The position numbers and the translations under genes were made by a program. This document shows positions 37,746 to 48,707 of a stretch of DNA of 64,000 nucleotides, one piece after another. The stretch lies in the NCBI GenBank assembly GCA_009193035.1, contig SWDT01000041.1:124001-188000 (forward strand), given 5' to 3'. Positions within the stretch are counted from its first letter, which is position 1. Each line of letters opens with the position of its first letter. The notes beneath the pieces are model-generated. The model did not search any database, had not been told where the DNA came from, and worked only from the letters and a program-made list of their open reading frames with translations. The DNA comes from Halicephalobus mephisto (lineage: Eukaryota > Nematoda > Chromadorea > Rhabditida > Panagrolaimidae).

Positions 37746-38039
37746 TTGAAAAGTAATGAACCGAATATAACTAGCTAAGGAAGTGGATATAATCTCAAAA
37801 AAGAACTATAAAAATTAATAAAGTTGAGGTTGAAAACAAATACTTTCAAAATCAAAGATTTCAAATTCGATAAACAGGTGAACGAAATCTTGTTTTTCCG
37901 TATTTATAATCGCTTTTTCGAAAACCGATTAGATAGTGGTAATTAATAAGGAAATAGATCTAATTACAAAAAAGAATTATTAAAATTAGTAAAGTTAAAG
38001 TAGAAACGAGTATTTCGAAAATCGGTGATTTAAAATTCG

Positions 38040-38470
38040 TTAAATATACGCAAAAAAGGTACTTTAAAACAACTTTAATGTATCGGATATGTTGTATTTA
38101 ATATACCGATGCATTAAATACAACGCATCAATATCTATTTAATTCATAAACATGTTGAATATAATGTTTCTGATACAGTAGGGTCATTGTAATATATCTA
38201 TATACTAAATACAACGCATCAATATCTACTTAATTCATCAATAACTTGAATATAATGTATCTGATACAGTAGGACTATTGTAATATATCTATATACTAAA
38301 TACAATGCGCCGATATCTACTTAATTCATCGATAACTTGAATATATCTGATATATCAGAACTATGATAGTGTATCAGTATATTGATACAATACATCTATA
38401 TAAATTTAATGTATCTGATACATCATAGCCGTTTTATTATATACATACATTATATACCATGTATCTATTT
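38040..38470. repeat. Satellite-like array of TGTATCTGATACA-type units
   Basis: Units include ATATAATGTATCTGATACAG, TAATATATCTATATACTAAA and CATCAATATCTACTTAATTC. Related in vocabulary to the arrays at 9.5 and 27.3 kb. Confidence 0.55.
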
Positions 38471-38689
38471 CTTTTATGTATATAAACGAGTTTGCACACG
38501 AACTAGGTGAGTTCATAGTCCAATTAAATGATTTCGCTAACTATCCAAGTAACTTCGCTGATAAATAACCGAATACACTGAGAACTAAGCGAGTTCACTT
38601 CCGATTTCTCGACGCCTGATATGTAGGATTTCACATGTTTATCCGATTTCTCATTCTAGAAAATGTTTGGAGAAAATTAAAAACAAATT

Positions 38690-39026
38690 ACAGAAGAATT
38701 TGGGTATACGATACCCCCTTGGGATCTGTCAAAGCGTATGTTATAAGAAAGGATGTATTATAACGGGGTATCTGATATCCAAGTTCTACTGTATTATATT
38801 TTATCTTTTTTCTCGAAAGTAATTACAAAATACCTAGTTCTATATACAGTAAAACTTGAATATAAGATACCCCCTTGGAACCGGGTAAAGCGTATGTTAT
38901 AAGAAAGGATATATTATAGCGGAGATAAATTTGAAGGCAGACTAACCAAACACACTTACTCAGACTGTATGCTATAATAAGAGATATGTTATAACAGGGA
39001 TATCTCATATCCAAGTTCTACTGTAT
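38690..39026. mobile_element. Composite of two pogo-like foldback elements, copy 2
   Basis: Elements at about 38690-38793 and 38844-39026, joined by the same linker (ACAAAATACCTAGTTCTATA) seen in the 23.8-24.2 kb composite. The second element ends TATCCAAGTTCTACTGTA. It lies about 0.4 kb upstream of the PGAP2-like gene. Confidence 0.65.
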
Positions 39027-39442
39027 AAGTAATCATCCAATAAGTTGCAAAATGAACTTAATTCTGATGTTTTACAGAATATTTCTCAGAAGAAGTAATT
39101 GAGAAATGTAAAGTTTCATATATGAAGTAGCAAAATTTAATCCAAACAATTGTTGAAATTATCGAAGTTACAAAATAGAATGTTTTAAGAAATTTTAGTT
39201 AAAATTATTTATTTTGTCAGATATGTTGAACATTATTCAGTTCCCCAGGGTTTTATTTCGATGATAATATACCCCTATTCTAGTCGTTGATGAATTATTT
39301 GTTTTCCGAAAAAAAGTGATCAAGCAGAAAGCGACCTTTCGGCGAATCAAGGTCCCAATGTACTTCGTGACAACTTTGGGAGTCAGTCGCTGATCGTTTG
39401 TCCTTGTTTCTAGTTTCTAAATTTCGATTTTTATTTTAAAAA

Positions 39443-41428
39443 ATGAATTTTCCTATTGATTTTTCAAAGAAAAATATTTCTCCAAATTCCAACACTACAG
39501 TAACAATTTCTGATTCATCTGGGAGTACTGTATCCGATGATCGTCAAAAATTCAGAAAATTAATGGATTTTTCTTTTACTTGGATCATTATTGCCACTTT
39601 GGTTCCTCCTATCGGATCGATGATTTCAGATTTTATTATCGGGTTTACGGTAGATCAGAAACAAACAATTTATTCGAACAATTCCTGTGGGGTAAATGAA
39701 TTAAAGTTTTAAAGAATTTCTGATTTCAGTTAAAAAATCGGCAGTGGGAAAAAGTATAAAATATAAAAAATATAAAATGGAAAAAATATAAAATGAAAAA
39801 ATATTAAATGGAAAAAGTATAAAATGGAAAAAGTATAAAATGGAAAAAATATTAAACTAATTATGGTATCTAAAAATCTTACATATTGTTGTTATCACCT
39901 TGGCCTAGATGTCTAAGCCCAATCCCAAAAGCCGGTTTCCACACTTAATTAGCAATTTATTTCACACCTTATATTTTTCCATCTTATATATTTTTCCTTT
40001 TATATTTCTTCCTTTCACGTAAAGAATTATAATTTATGAAAAATATTTAAAGTATATTCAAAAAAGGGATTTAAGAAAATTCCAAAAAGTATCCCAATAA
40101 GAGAATCTTCGAATTTCAAAATTTTGAAAAATTTAAAATAGAATTTACATAATTTAGAAATTTTTTATAGTTTAATTTTCAGTGTTGACGTCAAAACTTA
40201 ACTGAAATTTGCACTTTGCTTGCAACTTTTAAGCAGGACAGTTGGCATTTCCATACAGTTGAATCTCGATATAAGGCACCCTCAAGGGACCGGACAAATA
40301 GTGTCTTATATCGTGAGGTGCCATTTATCGAAGGTCGAATATGACTAAAATTCCTTAAAATCGTGTCTTATAGCATGAGGTGCCATTTATCGAGGGTAAA
40401 ATATGACTATAATTCCTTAAAATCATGCCTTATAGCATGGGGTGTCTTATATTGAGGGTGCGTAATAACGAGGGTAAATTCTCGCAAATTTGTATGTGGG
40501 CAAACTAACGCACTGAAACCGTGCCTTACAGCCTGGGCGCGTTATATCGAGATTCCACTGTATTTATATCTCTAAAATTTTAAAATCAAAGTAAAATCCG
40601 TAGTTTATTTCTTAAATTTAGTCCAACTATTCAACATCAAAATTAAATTTAAATCCACATTTTATTTCTTAAATTTAGTTACACATAAATCAAAATTAAA
40701 TTTAAATCCAGTTTATTTCTAAAATTCAAATTTTTTCATTTTACAGTAATTTCAGCCTTCTCTTTTGCCTTCCATTTCGAGAATGATCAACTTGCCCAAA
40801 GAACGACTAATCTGGCATCTCGGAATGTTCTTCCACATCTCCCTCAGACCAATGATTATCTATTTCTACTGTAAGTTCATTTCTCATTTATCATTCATCA
40901 AAAATTTCCAGTTAAAAAATCTCTCCTCTTCTCCAACTCCAGAAACCTCCTATCCACACTTCTGTCTTACAGTATACTATTCTCCGGGACATCCGAACTC
41001 ATCTTCACCGTCAGCTTGACAGTCATTGGAGAACGAGAAAACGGAAACATCCACATGATATTCTTCATTGGTTTCATAATTTCATTCTTCTTCTACATCC
41101 AATCCACCACAGTATCCACCTACATCTCCAAGGTCAAAAATCCCTCAAACAAAAACCTCAAAAATTCAATCCTCATCAAATTCCTCCTTTTATCCCTGAT
41201 AATCCTCCTCATCCCTTTGATCACCCTCTGTTTCACATTCTACTACATCTACTGTACGAAAAACGGTAAGTCCTGGAAACTTAAAAAAATAAACAATTTT
41301 CTTCAGCTTACAACTTTTTCGCTTTCTTCGAATACTGTACAGTTTTTTCCATATTCGGTTTTCATTCCACATCCATCTTAGATCACAACAATCTTCAATG
41401 TATTATAATCACATCAAAAAGAAAATAA
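39443..41428 (+). CDS. PGAP2/FRAG1-like multi-pass membrane protein (GPI-anchor remodelling)
   Basis: Exons 39443-39691, 40756-40870, 40912-41265 and 41307-41428 join in phase to give 279 residues, close to the usual length for PGAP2. In animals PGAP2 acts in the Golgi in fatty-acid remodelling of GPI anchors; the Frag1/DRAM/Sfk1 fold is shared with other proteins. Family hallmarks are a first helix near the N terminus, LLPSISRMINLPKERLIWHL (cf. PSIS..PQR..W), the HISLRPMIIYFYF helix, a fourth helix around IHMIFFIGFIISFFFYIQST, and a last helix of the type FAFFEYCTVFSIFGFHSTS followed by D. The long first intron (39692-40755) holds two repeats. The 3' end faces RBM39 with only 63 bp between stop codons. 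Confidence 0.82.
39735..40020. repeat. Inverted pair of AAAATATAAAATGG microsatellites in an intron
   Basis: 39750-39860 has about eight units of GGAAAAAGTATAAAAT; 39965-40015 has the complementary TTATATTTTTCCATCTTATA. They could pair in the primary transcript of the PGAP2-like gene. Confidence 0.55.
40254..40563. mobile_element. Diverged foldback element, pogo-like ends
   Basis: Starts TACAGTTGAATCTCGATATA and ends TATATCGAGATTCCACTGTA. It contains direct repeats of TCTTATAGCATGAGGTGCCA. The CAGT-GAAT-TCGATATA end is typical of pogo/Tigger-type elements. Intronic. Confidence 0.6.
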
Positions 41429-41453
41429 CTTACATTCGACAAACCTTCATAAG

Positions 41454-41459
41454 AATAAA
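41454..41459 (+). promoter_or_regulatory. Poly(A) signal of the PGAP2-like gene
   Basis: AATAAA 26 bases after the stop codon. Cleavage some 10-20 bases on would place the 3' end within about 20 bases of the opposing RBM39 stop at 41492. Confidence 0.6.
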
Positions 41460-41491
41460 AAAAACAACGATATTATCATTAAGACATAAAA

Positions 41492-42946
41492 CTAACGTCG
41501 GCGAGGTTGAAGTGGAACGGTCACATTTCGGGATTCCGGAAAGAGATCATGATAACTTGTAGCTGGAACATAATTAGCTGTAATCATCTTACCAGCAAAA
41601 AATCTTCCATGTAAAGCATTAACACAATTATGTGCAACCAATACAGATGGGCATTTAACATAGACATAGCCTTCCTTCGAATTACGATCAACAAATACAT
41701 GCAAGATACCACCATGTTGATTACATTCACCAATAACATCATCTGCAACTTCATCTGGCCAATTATTTCCTTGTTCTTGTTCTGGATCAAACATATTACT
41801 CAACAAAAAACATTGTGTTGCAAATGGTGGAATACTTGTAGCTTGCGCTCCTAGAATAGTTGATTGCGGTACTTGTAACCCACTTCCTTCTGCTAATTTC
41901 GACATAACATGCATTCTTCCCGATGGACCAAGTTCTATTTTGTTATCCAATCGATCATTAACACCAACTTTCGGAGCTGCTGGAGGAGCTTGTTCTTCTT
42001 GTTCATCGATCTTAATCCTTAGTGGTTTTCCAGCAATCTCATATCCATTCATCTGTTCAAGGACTTTTTTCGCGTCATCTGCAGACCTGAAACTAAGATT
42101 GGCAAATCCACGAGATTGTCGACGATCATCACGCGCAACACGACATAGGGAAACTTTTCCAAATGGTTCAAAGATATCCAGCAACATCTTATCCGTAATA
42201 TCTGGATGAAGATTTTCAACAATAAGTTTCATCGGACCAGCATTATTAAATGTTGTCGAAAATCCAAGTGCTCCCCCTAAAGTTTGCGCTGCTTGACGAT
42301 TACGTTCTGCCCCACTCGGTTGGATGATCAACGGAGCACCAAGAAGTCGTTGTTTGTTCAATCCAAGCGCCTAAAAACAACATTCTCATAAAATTCCAAT
42401 CAATATAAAACTTACTAAAGTTACGGATTCCTTTTCCCAAAATTCAACGTATGCAATTCCTTTCGATCGACCAGTTCTCGAATCTGTAATAATACGAACA
42501 TCTCTGACACTACCGACAGAAGAAAAGAACTCTTCCAAATCTGTTGGACGTGTATCTCTCGCTAATTGTAGAATAAAAACCGTTCGATCATCACGTTCTT
42601 CCGGAGTCATGTTCGGGTTACATCCTTCTGGCATCTTCGTCGATGGTTCAAAAAACATACTGAAAAAAAACCGTACATTTATATATAAAAATTCAAAAAC
42701 TCACACATCTCTTCTTTCAGGTCCTGGCAATCGCGTTGTCCTTCGCCATGGAGGAGTTCGTCTGCTTCTTCTCCTTGGTGACGGAGAACGACGATCACGA
42801 TCACGTCTACGTTCAAATTCATAACTTCTCGAACGTGATCTCGACCGTCTTCTACGACTACGATCACGATCTCTATCTCTTGAAGAACGTTTAGAACGAT
42901 CACGATCTTTATCCTTCGATGAATGCCTAGAACGTTCTCTCGACAT
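41492..42946 (-). CDS. rbm-39: RBM39/CAPER-type splicing factor
   Basis: Three exons, 42946-42705, 42659-42416 and 42370-41492, give 454 residues. An N-terminal RS domain (RDRDRDRSRRRRSRSRSRS), RRTPPWRR and the conserved TPEERDDRTVFILQLARDTR lead into RRM1. RRM2 follows (GPMKLIVENLHPDITDKML, SRGFANLSF). Next is the linker SKLAEGSGLQVPQSTILGAQ, then the C-terminal U2AF-homology RRM (IPPFATQCFLLSNMFDPEQE, DVIGECNQHGG, NALHGRFFAGKMITANYVP). The order and wording match animal RBM39, a nuclear factor acting in 3' splice-site choice and transcriptional coactivation. Human RBM39 is about 530 residues; the difference is mainly a shorter N terminus. Last gene of a probable operon. Confidence 0.96.
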
Positions 42947-42962
42947 AATAATTCAAAAAGCC

Positions 42963-42969
42963 CTGTAAA
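42963..42969 (-). promoter_or_regulatory. Likely trans-splice acceptor of rbm-39
   Basis: TTTACAG on the minus strand, 16 bases before the rbm-39 ATG and 203 bases after the end of the upstream gene. This is the spacing expected of a downstream operon gene. SL2 use is inferred. Confidence 0.5.
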
Positions 42970-43172
42970 TTACATAATTAAAAATTTCAAAAAAAAACGA
43001 TAAAAACTCGAAAATTAAGAAACCAAAAAATCAATCAATAACGAAATAGAAAGTTCAAGAAACACTTTTTCGCGTTGAGAAAACAATATTCAACCGTTTT
43101 TACGGCATTGTTATCCATTTTTCTTTCATATAAAATTCTTTTTTTTTCAACAATTACATACAAAAGTAACAA

Positions 43173-43721
43173 TCAAGATTGAACCGGTAACTTCCAGAGT
43201 CCATCATTAAGATAGTGAAGATTATCAACACCAATACCAGAATTGACTTTTAGAATATCTTCAGAGGACATTGTCATACATCCAATGGCCAAAGCATGTT
43301 GTTTTCCTTCAGCCATAATTGCAACAATAGATCCTTTTTCTAATCCACTTTTTAAAACAGCTCCAGGACTTGTTAATCCAGGACACATTATATTTGATCC
43401 ATTAAGAACAAACTTAATCGCACCTTTGTCGACTTGTTGATGAGACAGAATGAACGGATATTTGTGAAGAAGTTTCAATGTCGGAAAATACGGATAATCA
43501 CGATGTTTAATAAATAAAACATTTCCAGCTGCATTAGCAATAAATTCAAGATGATCTTTGCCTTTGATTAACTTGAAATTTTCTTTTTTTGGAAGGATAT
43601 CCTCAATGACTGACTCTAATCCTGGAAATTGTTCGACCAATTTTGCTTTGATTCCTCTCTGTACGGAACTTTTTAGTTGTTGACTGCCTGTGATATCTTC
43701 TTTTTCAAATTTTTTGAACAT
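43173..43721 (-). CDS. mcts-1: MCTS1 (MCT-1) translation re-initiation/recycling factor
   Basis: Single exon, 182 residues, the same length as animal MCTS1. It starts [20 protein letters not shown] and contains [78 protein letters not shown] and [10 protein letters not shown], covering the N-terminal MCT-1 domain and C-terminal PUA domain. With DENR it acts at the 40S subunit in recycling and re-initiation (family knowledge). It lies between NOC4L and rbm-39 on the same strand. Confidence 0.97.
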   Translation of the reverse strand: MFKKFEKEDITGSQQLKSSVQRGIKAKLVEQFPGLESVIEDILPKKENFKLIKGKDHLEFIANAAGNVLFIKHRDYPYFPTLKLLHKYPFILSHQQVDKGAIKFVLNGSNIMCPGLTSPGAVLKSGLEKGSIVAIMAEGKQHALAIGCMTMSSEDILKVNSGIGVDNLHYLNDGLWKLPVQS

Positions 43722-43726
43722 CTAAA
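43722..43726 (-). promoter_or_regulatory. Trans-splice acceptor directly at the MCTS1 start codon
   Basis: TTTAG immediately precedes ATG on the minus strand, with the upstream NOC4L stop only 124 bases away. No 5' UTR would remain after splicing, typical of internal operon genes. Confidence 0.5.
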
Positions 43727-43845
43727 GTAAAAATTATAAATGTTAAAAAATAAAAATAGATAATTTTCGTCTGCACAAAAAACAGTTATTTCCAAAATCT
43801 TAGGAAATCAAAAAATCTTTAAAACTCAACAACTATTAACAATTT

Positions 43846-45243
43846 TCAAAGGGATAAGACGTCGTCATCCAATTTAGCAAAGGAAATTGGACAATTCTCA
43901 ATCTTCTTTGATCCTTGGTCAAAGTACTTTTTGAACAACTCTGATTTCGTCATTGTCTGCAAAGGAACGGTGTCCATCGACTTTTTGGCGTTGGTCTCAA
44001 TAAAATCAATCTTCTTCGCAGTCAAGGGTTGCCAATGACGGAAAATAACGTCCAGTTCCCAGAGAGAAGATTCACTTGCATTGGCATCTTTCAAAGAAGC
44101 GTTTTCTACGTAAGGATCTGATTCGAGATTTGCAGGTTCTTCTCTGTGACACATTTCCTGGACAATGGCATGGTCAGCAAACATGTTCCTCAAAACTCCC
44201 AGAAGTAGATTGCAGACATCAACTTCAGAAACAATAGCTATTCTTGCAATTCTCTTAGCAAATGCCGCAATTGTATAAGCAGGAACATGTCTAAATTCAT
44301 GATTTTAATGAAAACAAATACAATAAACTCACGTTGATCCCATGAACATGTTCAACTTGAAGATGAAATCCTTAGTTTCTTTAATCGGGAAACAAGACAG
44401 GGCTGGGAGTTTCTCATAGAGTACGTCGAAGAAAGCAGGATATGAACTACAAAAAGCAAACAGTCAAAAAATAAAGGAATTGAAACTTACAAACTCTTCT
44501 CCAACATCAATTTAGCAACTCCTTCCAGAGCAAATAACCCGAATTTGGTGTCTTTCTTCTCGACGAAACTCACAAGAAAATCTCCGAGCAATTCTGATTC
44601 AGACATGAGTCCCATAATTTCGTCGATCAATTTTCTAAGAACTCGAAGAAAAACATCCTGAGGAACTCCGTGGTAGATTTGCTTCAGCCAGATACTCTCT
44701 ATTAATTTGATTCTCTTGGATTCCTCAAAGTCAATGTCTTCGTAGTGTTCTGAACTCAGCATAGGATAAAGTTTCAGCTTCGGCGAAGGCAGCAAAACAA
44801 GCAACAACCAGGCATTTCTTTTAGAATTGCCAGAGCCGTCAAATAACGACAAATTCTGCGTCCAATAAGAAAGTAAAAAAACTAACATATCAGATCCTTT
44901 GAAGAATTCATCAATCAATTTCTGTATTTTAGAGACATTAAGGGGCTTTGATTCGAACCACAGAGCAATTGCCTGAAAATAATCAATTTGAATAATTTCA
45001 TATGTGATCACACTTACATGAATAAAATCAACGACTTCAGATGTCAGATATACTGCATTACCGTCTTTCCTAAGGGGATCGATGGCCTTGAAATGGTTGT
45101 GAAGATCCTAAAATTGAAGCCAAGTGAAGAAAAAAATTCATATAAAAACTTACTTTAAAATTCCCATCTGATAGTAAAGATAGCAACTTTTCTGAGTTTC
45201 TCACAGGGTCAAATTTTAGTTTTTTATAAACTACAACATCCAT
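43846..45243 (-). CDS. NOC4L-type nucleolar complex protein
   Basis: Five exons, 45243-45154, 45107-45018, 44972-44491, 44446-44333 and 44290-43846, give 406 residues, shorter than human NOC4L (about 516). The N-terminal half is helical (LHNHFKAIDPLRKDG, VPQDVFLRVLRKLIDEIMG). The C-terminal half has the CBF/Mak21-type core: AYTIAAFAKRIARIAIVSE, HAIVQEMCHR, SDPYVENASLKDANASESSL and LWELDVIFRHWQPLTAKKID. The DPY..ASESSLWEL signature is characteristic. Noc4 works with Nop14 in nuclear 40S subunit maturation (family knowledge). It is the first gene of the inferred operon with MCTS1 and rbm-39. Confidence 0.88.
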
Positions 45244-46260
45244 AATGAAAAGAACGAAAATAGGAAGAAATAAGAATCCGACAAACCGAAAAAGTCGAAA
45301 TCGTTCAATTCATATGGCAACCAGAACCACAACGCCAAAGAAATTTTTACAATCTTTTTAGTTAACGTTAAAAATAAATCTAAATTATTAATTTTTATAA
45401 TAAAAATAAATTTAAATTATTGTTTTTTATAATAAAAGTAAATTGATTAAGAAATTGATATTTTAGGCAAGTTTTTTTATTGTTTATTGAGCAGTGATTG
45501 AAAGAATAGTTATCTCTAACAACTAGAAAAATTCTACTTTTCTATGATTGAGTTTGTTCTTGTTTCTCACATCAAAATTTCCATATGGAGCTTTCTTGGA
45601 TTTGTCTCATCTTTGTTGATCTGTGAATTATCATTTTTTATCTCTAGTCCTGAGCTGTTCTTAGTTGCCTTGATTGTCGTCGAAATCGCTTATTTTTGAT
45701 CTGAAATTTTTCTACGGACTTTTCGGAGGGATTTGACTCCGAAACCCGATCATTTGCTGTTATTCAAAAACCACGGAATCCAGGTTCGATTCCAGAACGG
45801 AGAACTTGAGTACTTGACAATCTATTACAAAAAAAAATTTAAATATGTTAAGAAAAATTGAAAAATTCGATCAATAATTCCACATTTACGTTCAAGATGG
45901 AATTTTTGAAATTAAAAAAATTCAGATTTGTATTTTATTAGGTTTTTTATGTAATTTAGAATAATTTTAAAAACAAAAACAAGTTAGAAAATTAATCATC
46001 AGTCAAAAATTAGGTATTTTTATTTTTAATCGAAAATATTCTAATTTATGATTTCATAAATAATAAAAATTGTTTTCCAAAATTTTGTTTTTATTTTCAT
46101 AAATTGTAAAATAAACGATAAAAAACAAAAAATATTTTATTATTCACGTTCAGACAATTTTTTTAAATAATTAAATTTCTCTAAAAATTAGATTTTTTTA
46201 CTTTATTACATTCAAAAATTAAAAGTAATTCAATTTTATGGATTTAATTAATTTAATAAG
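45244..46260. other. Promoter-side spacer upstream of the operon
   Basis: 45244-45330 is a GC-richer block just upstream of the NOC4L ATG and is the likely operon promoter. 45540-45810 is unique sequence with a GGTTCGATTCC box at 45783 but no foldable tRNA. 45830-46260 is A/T-rich. Confidence 0.4.
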
Positions 46261-46440
46261 TTAGAAAAAACAACATATTTGTTTAGTAATTCTTGGTGTT
46301 TCGGCTTTGGTGAATTCTGTACCGAAAATTACATTATTTTCCTTCTTCCGGGTTCTGAAAACTTTTTTGAATTCTTTTCTGACGACACTAGAAACGGATA
46401 AAAAATAGTAATCCATCGACGTTGTTCACGAAGATGCTGT
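46261..46440 (-). pseudogene. Broken C-terminal fragment of an srv-like receptor
   Basis: The minus strand reads SVSSVVRKEFKKVFRTRKKE up to a stop at 46261-46263, closely similar in order to VSSFARRGFKQAFGMQKSEN at the end of the intact receptor next door. The preceding helix (SIFVNNVDGLLFF) is in a different frame, so one frameshift separates the two parts. Upstream similarity stops at the dispersed repeat at 46440. This is probably a duplicated, decayed neighbour of the intact gene. Confidence 0.55.
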
Positions 46441-46535
46441 TGAAACAGAAACTACACTAGAAAGGAAATACTCTAAAAGATAACCTAAATATCAGGGACT
46501 GTAGAATACTGTACAACATGAATGAGATCTTTAGT
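46440..46535. repeat. Dispersed repeat pair with 25983-26080
   Basis: Contains ACTACACTAGAAAGGAAATA and AATATCAGGGACTGTAGAAT. It abuts the truncated end of the receptor pseudogene. Confidence 0.5.
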
Positions 46536-46917
46536 GAATTTTGGGCAGTGAGATATTGAATTATTGTTTGTCTTAGTATTTAAGTAAAAATAGGCAATTT
46601 TAGTCATGATGTGAATAATAAACTCATTTGTTTTCATCGTACATTTACGACATTTGAACAGTTTTGTCCTTTTATACTTAATAAATGAAAGAAAACTGAA
46701 ATCTTATTTTCACTTTTTTACATTTGTATCATTTTTAAGGCATTAAGGATTACATCAAGAGACATCTACTGTACCAGAACTAAAGTTGTAAAACTTTATT
46801 TTTTCAATAGTCAAAAATATCAAAATTGAATGTCATTTTTAATTTACCAAATATCTTAAAAAATGAAAAATTACTCATGAATACACTTAATTTTTTCTCC
46901 AAGAAACACATACTGCG

Positions 46918-48707
46918 TTATTTTACTAAAACAGGAACAACTATTTTGGATTTGTTGAATCCTTTAATGACAGATGTACTATTTTCACTTTTCTGCATCC
47001 CAAAAGCTTGTTTGAATCCTCTTCTGGCGAAACTTGAGACACACAGCAGTACGATCAATCCGCCGACGTTCCCCAAGAAAGTAGCAACATTGATGATCAA
47101 ACTGAACAAGAAAGCAACAAAAGCAGAAACATGTTCTCTATGATATAGCATATTAATGCAGATATTGATTGTCTTCCAGAAGGAGACAAAGATTGTTTCG
47201 TAGAGTAATTGTTTTTCTGCTTTTTGCTTTTTAAAATTAGTCGATGTGGTTTTTGAAGAGTCGGCGATGAAAACAGAATCGGAGTTGGTTGGTTTAGATT
47301 GACAAAGGTCTTTAATAACAGCAATGAAGACGAGGAGGACGGCACAGATGATTAAAATAACCTCGTGAGATTCGAAAATACTTGCAATCATAAGATCGAT
47401 GCTTTCGTGTAACCGAACGTTTATATATGCTAATAGAGCTGAGAGAGGCGGAATGACGATCAAAACAGAAACAGTTAGGGCAGTAGACCAAATCTAAAAC
47501 AATCCATTATTAAATTGTACTTAATCAAAGGTATCTGATCACATTATTGCTTTAGAATAGAATTTCTAAAAAATAAAAAACATCATGACCTTCTTCATCG
47601 ATATTTTGGACATCGCCAAAGTAGGAATTTAGCTTATTGTCTTTTTTCTATCACTCATTTCTCTATTAAACTGTATTCCTAAATTATAATGTGTATTTCT
47701 ATTTAATTTTCTAAAACTAGAACATACAAAATCTATCATAATATTGTTAGAATATTGTAGTGGATGCACAGTCCCCATGACCGGAGATATTCAGAAAACC
47801 GAAGATTTAACAGTTCCTTCTCTCTGCTGAGGAGTATAAAAAGGAACACTTCAGTGTATCGGGAGTCCTCCCCGAGTGTAGCTCTGATATTTAATAATAT
47901 TGTTCCTATTCTTATATTTGTGTTTTATTGTTAAGTAAAGACATAACAAATATAATGGTGAGCGATCAGTAAATCGGCCAGCGATTGAAGCGCATCTCTG
48001 TAATGAGTTAAGCAGTTACAAAAGCTCTGACAGATTAGGTTAAGGAGTTGTCGTTATCATTATGTTTCTATTATTGTCGGTATATTAAAGAAAACTTAAT
48101 GTTTTTTATTTCTATCACACGGAATTACACGCAGCACGATGCAATAAATATGATATATCTTGTTAGAGATCGTTCGAATGGAAATTATCTAGTAATTTTT
48201 CAATGTACAAGTATGATTATTAACTTTCTATCAATTAAAAACAATTAATTTCTAAAATCCAAGAAAAAAATCTGAAATTTACGGAATTATGAAACTTACT
48301 CTTTCGTGTTTCAACGGCATCACTAAAGCAGTAAATCTGTTGAAAGCAATAGCGAATTGACAAAATGTATCCATTTCAACAATGAAGGCATACGTTATAG
48401 CTTGAGTCATATCGAAATATTTTTCTAATTCTTCCCACCAGAAGTCCATGACAATCACGTAGATCATATAAAAGAGATCGTTTATTGTTTTCAAAGTTAG
48501 CAGATAAAAAAACGGACTTCTTAATACCGTAACCTTCATACACCAATTTCTGATCATAACGAAGATAAATATCAATTCAATCACGACTCCTATACACTGC
48601 AAAAAGTGGAAATAATAGTCGATTTTTTGCAGGATTTTGGTCATTGGATCGTCTGAATCCCACTCGATATTACGATCAGATTGGTGTTCTGTATGTTTAT
48701 GAGACAT
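46918..48707 (-). CDS. Serpentine chemoreceptor, srv-like seven-transmembrane GPCR
   Basis: Two exons, 48707-48300 and 47493-46918, in phase 0, give 327 residues, the usual size for nematode serpentine receptors. Helices include YYFHFLQCIGVVIELIFIFV, SPFFYLLTLKTINDLFYMIY, AITYAFIVEMDTFCQFAIAF, TALTVSVLIVIPPLSALLAY, VILIICAVLLVFIAVI, SAFVAFLFSLIINVATFLGN and GGLIVLLCVSSFARR. The third-helix end AFNRFTALVMPLKHERIWS is the motif typical of Srv/Srg-type receptors. Expected in sensory cilia. The exact subfamily is uncertain. The intron carries an LTR insertion. Confidence 0.75.
47745..47948 (+). mobile_element. LTR of an LTR retrotransposon inside an srv-like intron
   Basis: 204 bp from TGTTAGAATATTGTAG to AAAGACATAACA (TG...CA termini), with a TATA box (TATAAAAAG at 47835) and a GC-richer start region. 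AATAT directly precedes it (47740-47744) and directly follows it (47949-47953), fitting a 5-bp target duplication and a solo LTR. However, TGGTGAGCGATC at 47956 resembles a primer-binding site, so the sequence may instead be a 5' LTR with a remnant of internal leader. Confidence 0.65.

Noticed and set aside
45740..45810. tRNA gene suggested by GGTTCGATTCC at 45783
   Set aside because: The T-arm pairs poorly (two mismatches of five) and no proper D or anticodon arm can be drawn upstream, although part of an acceptor stem might pair. It may be a decayed tRNA-derived fragment.
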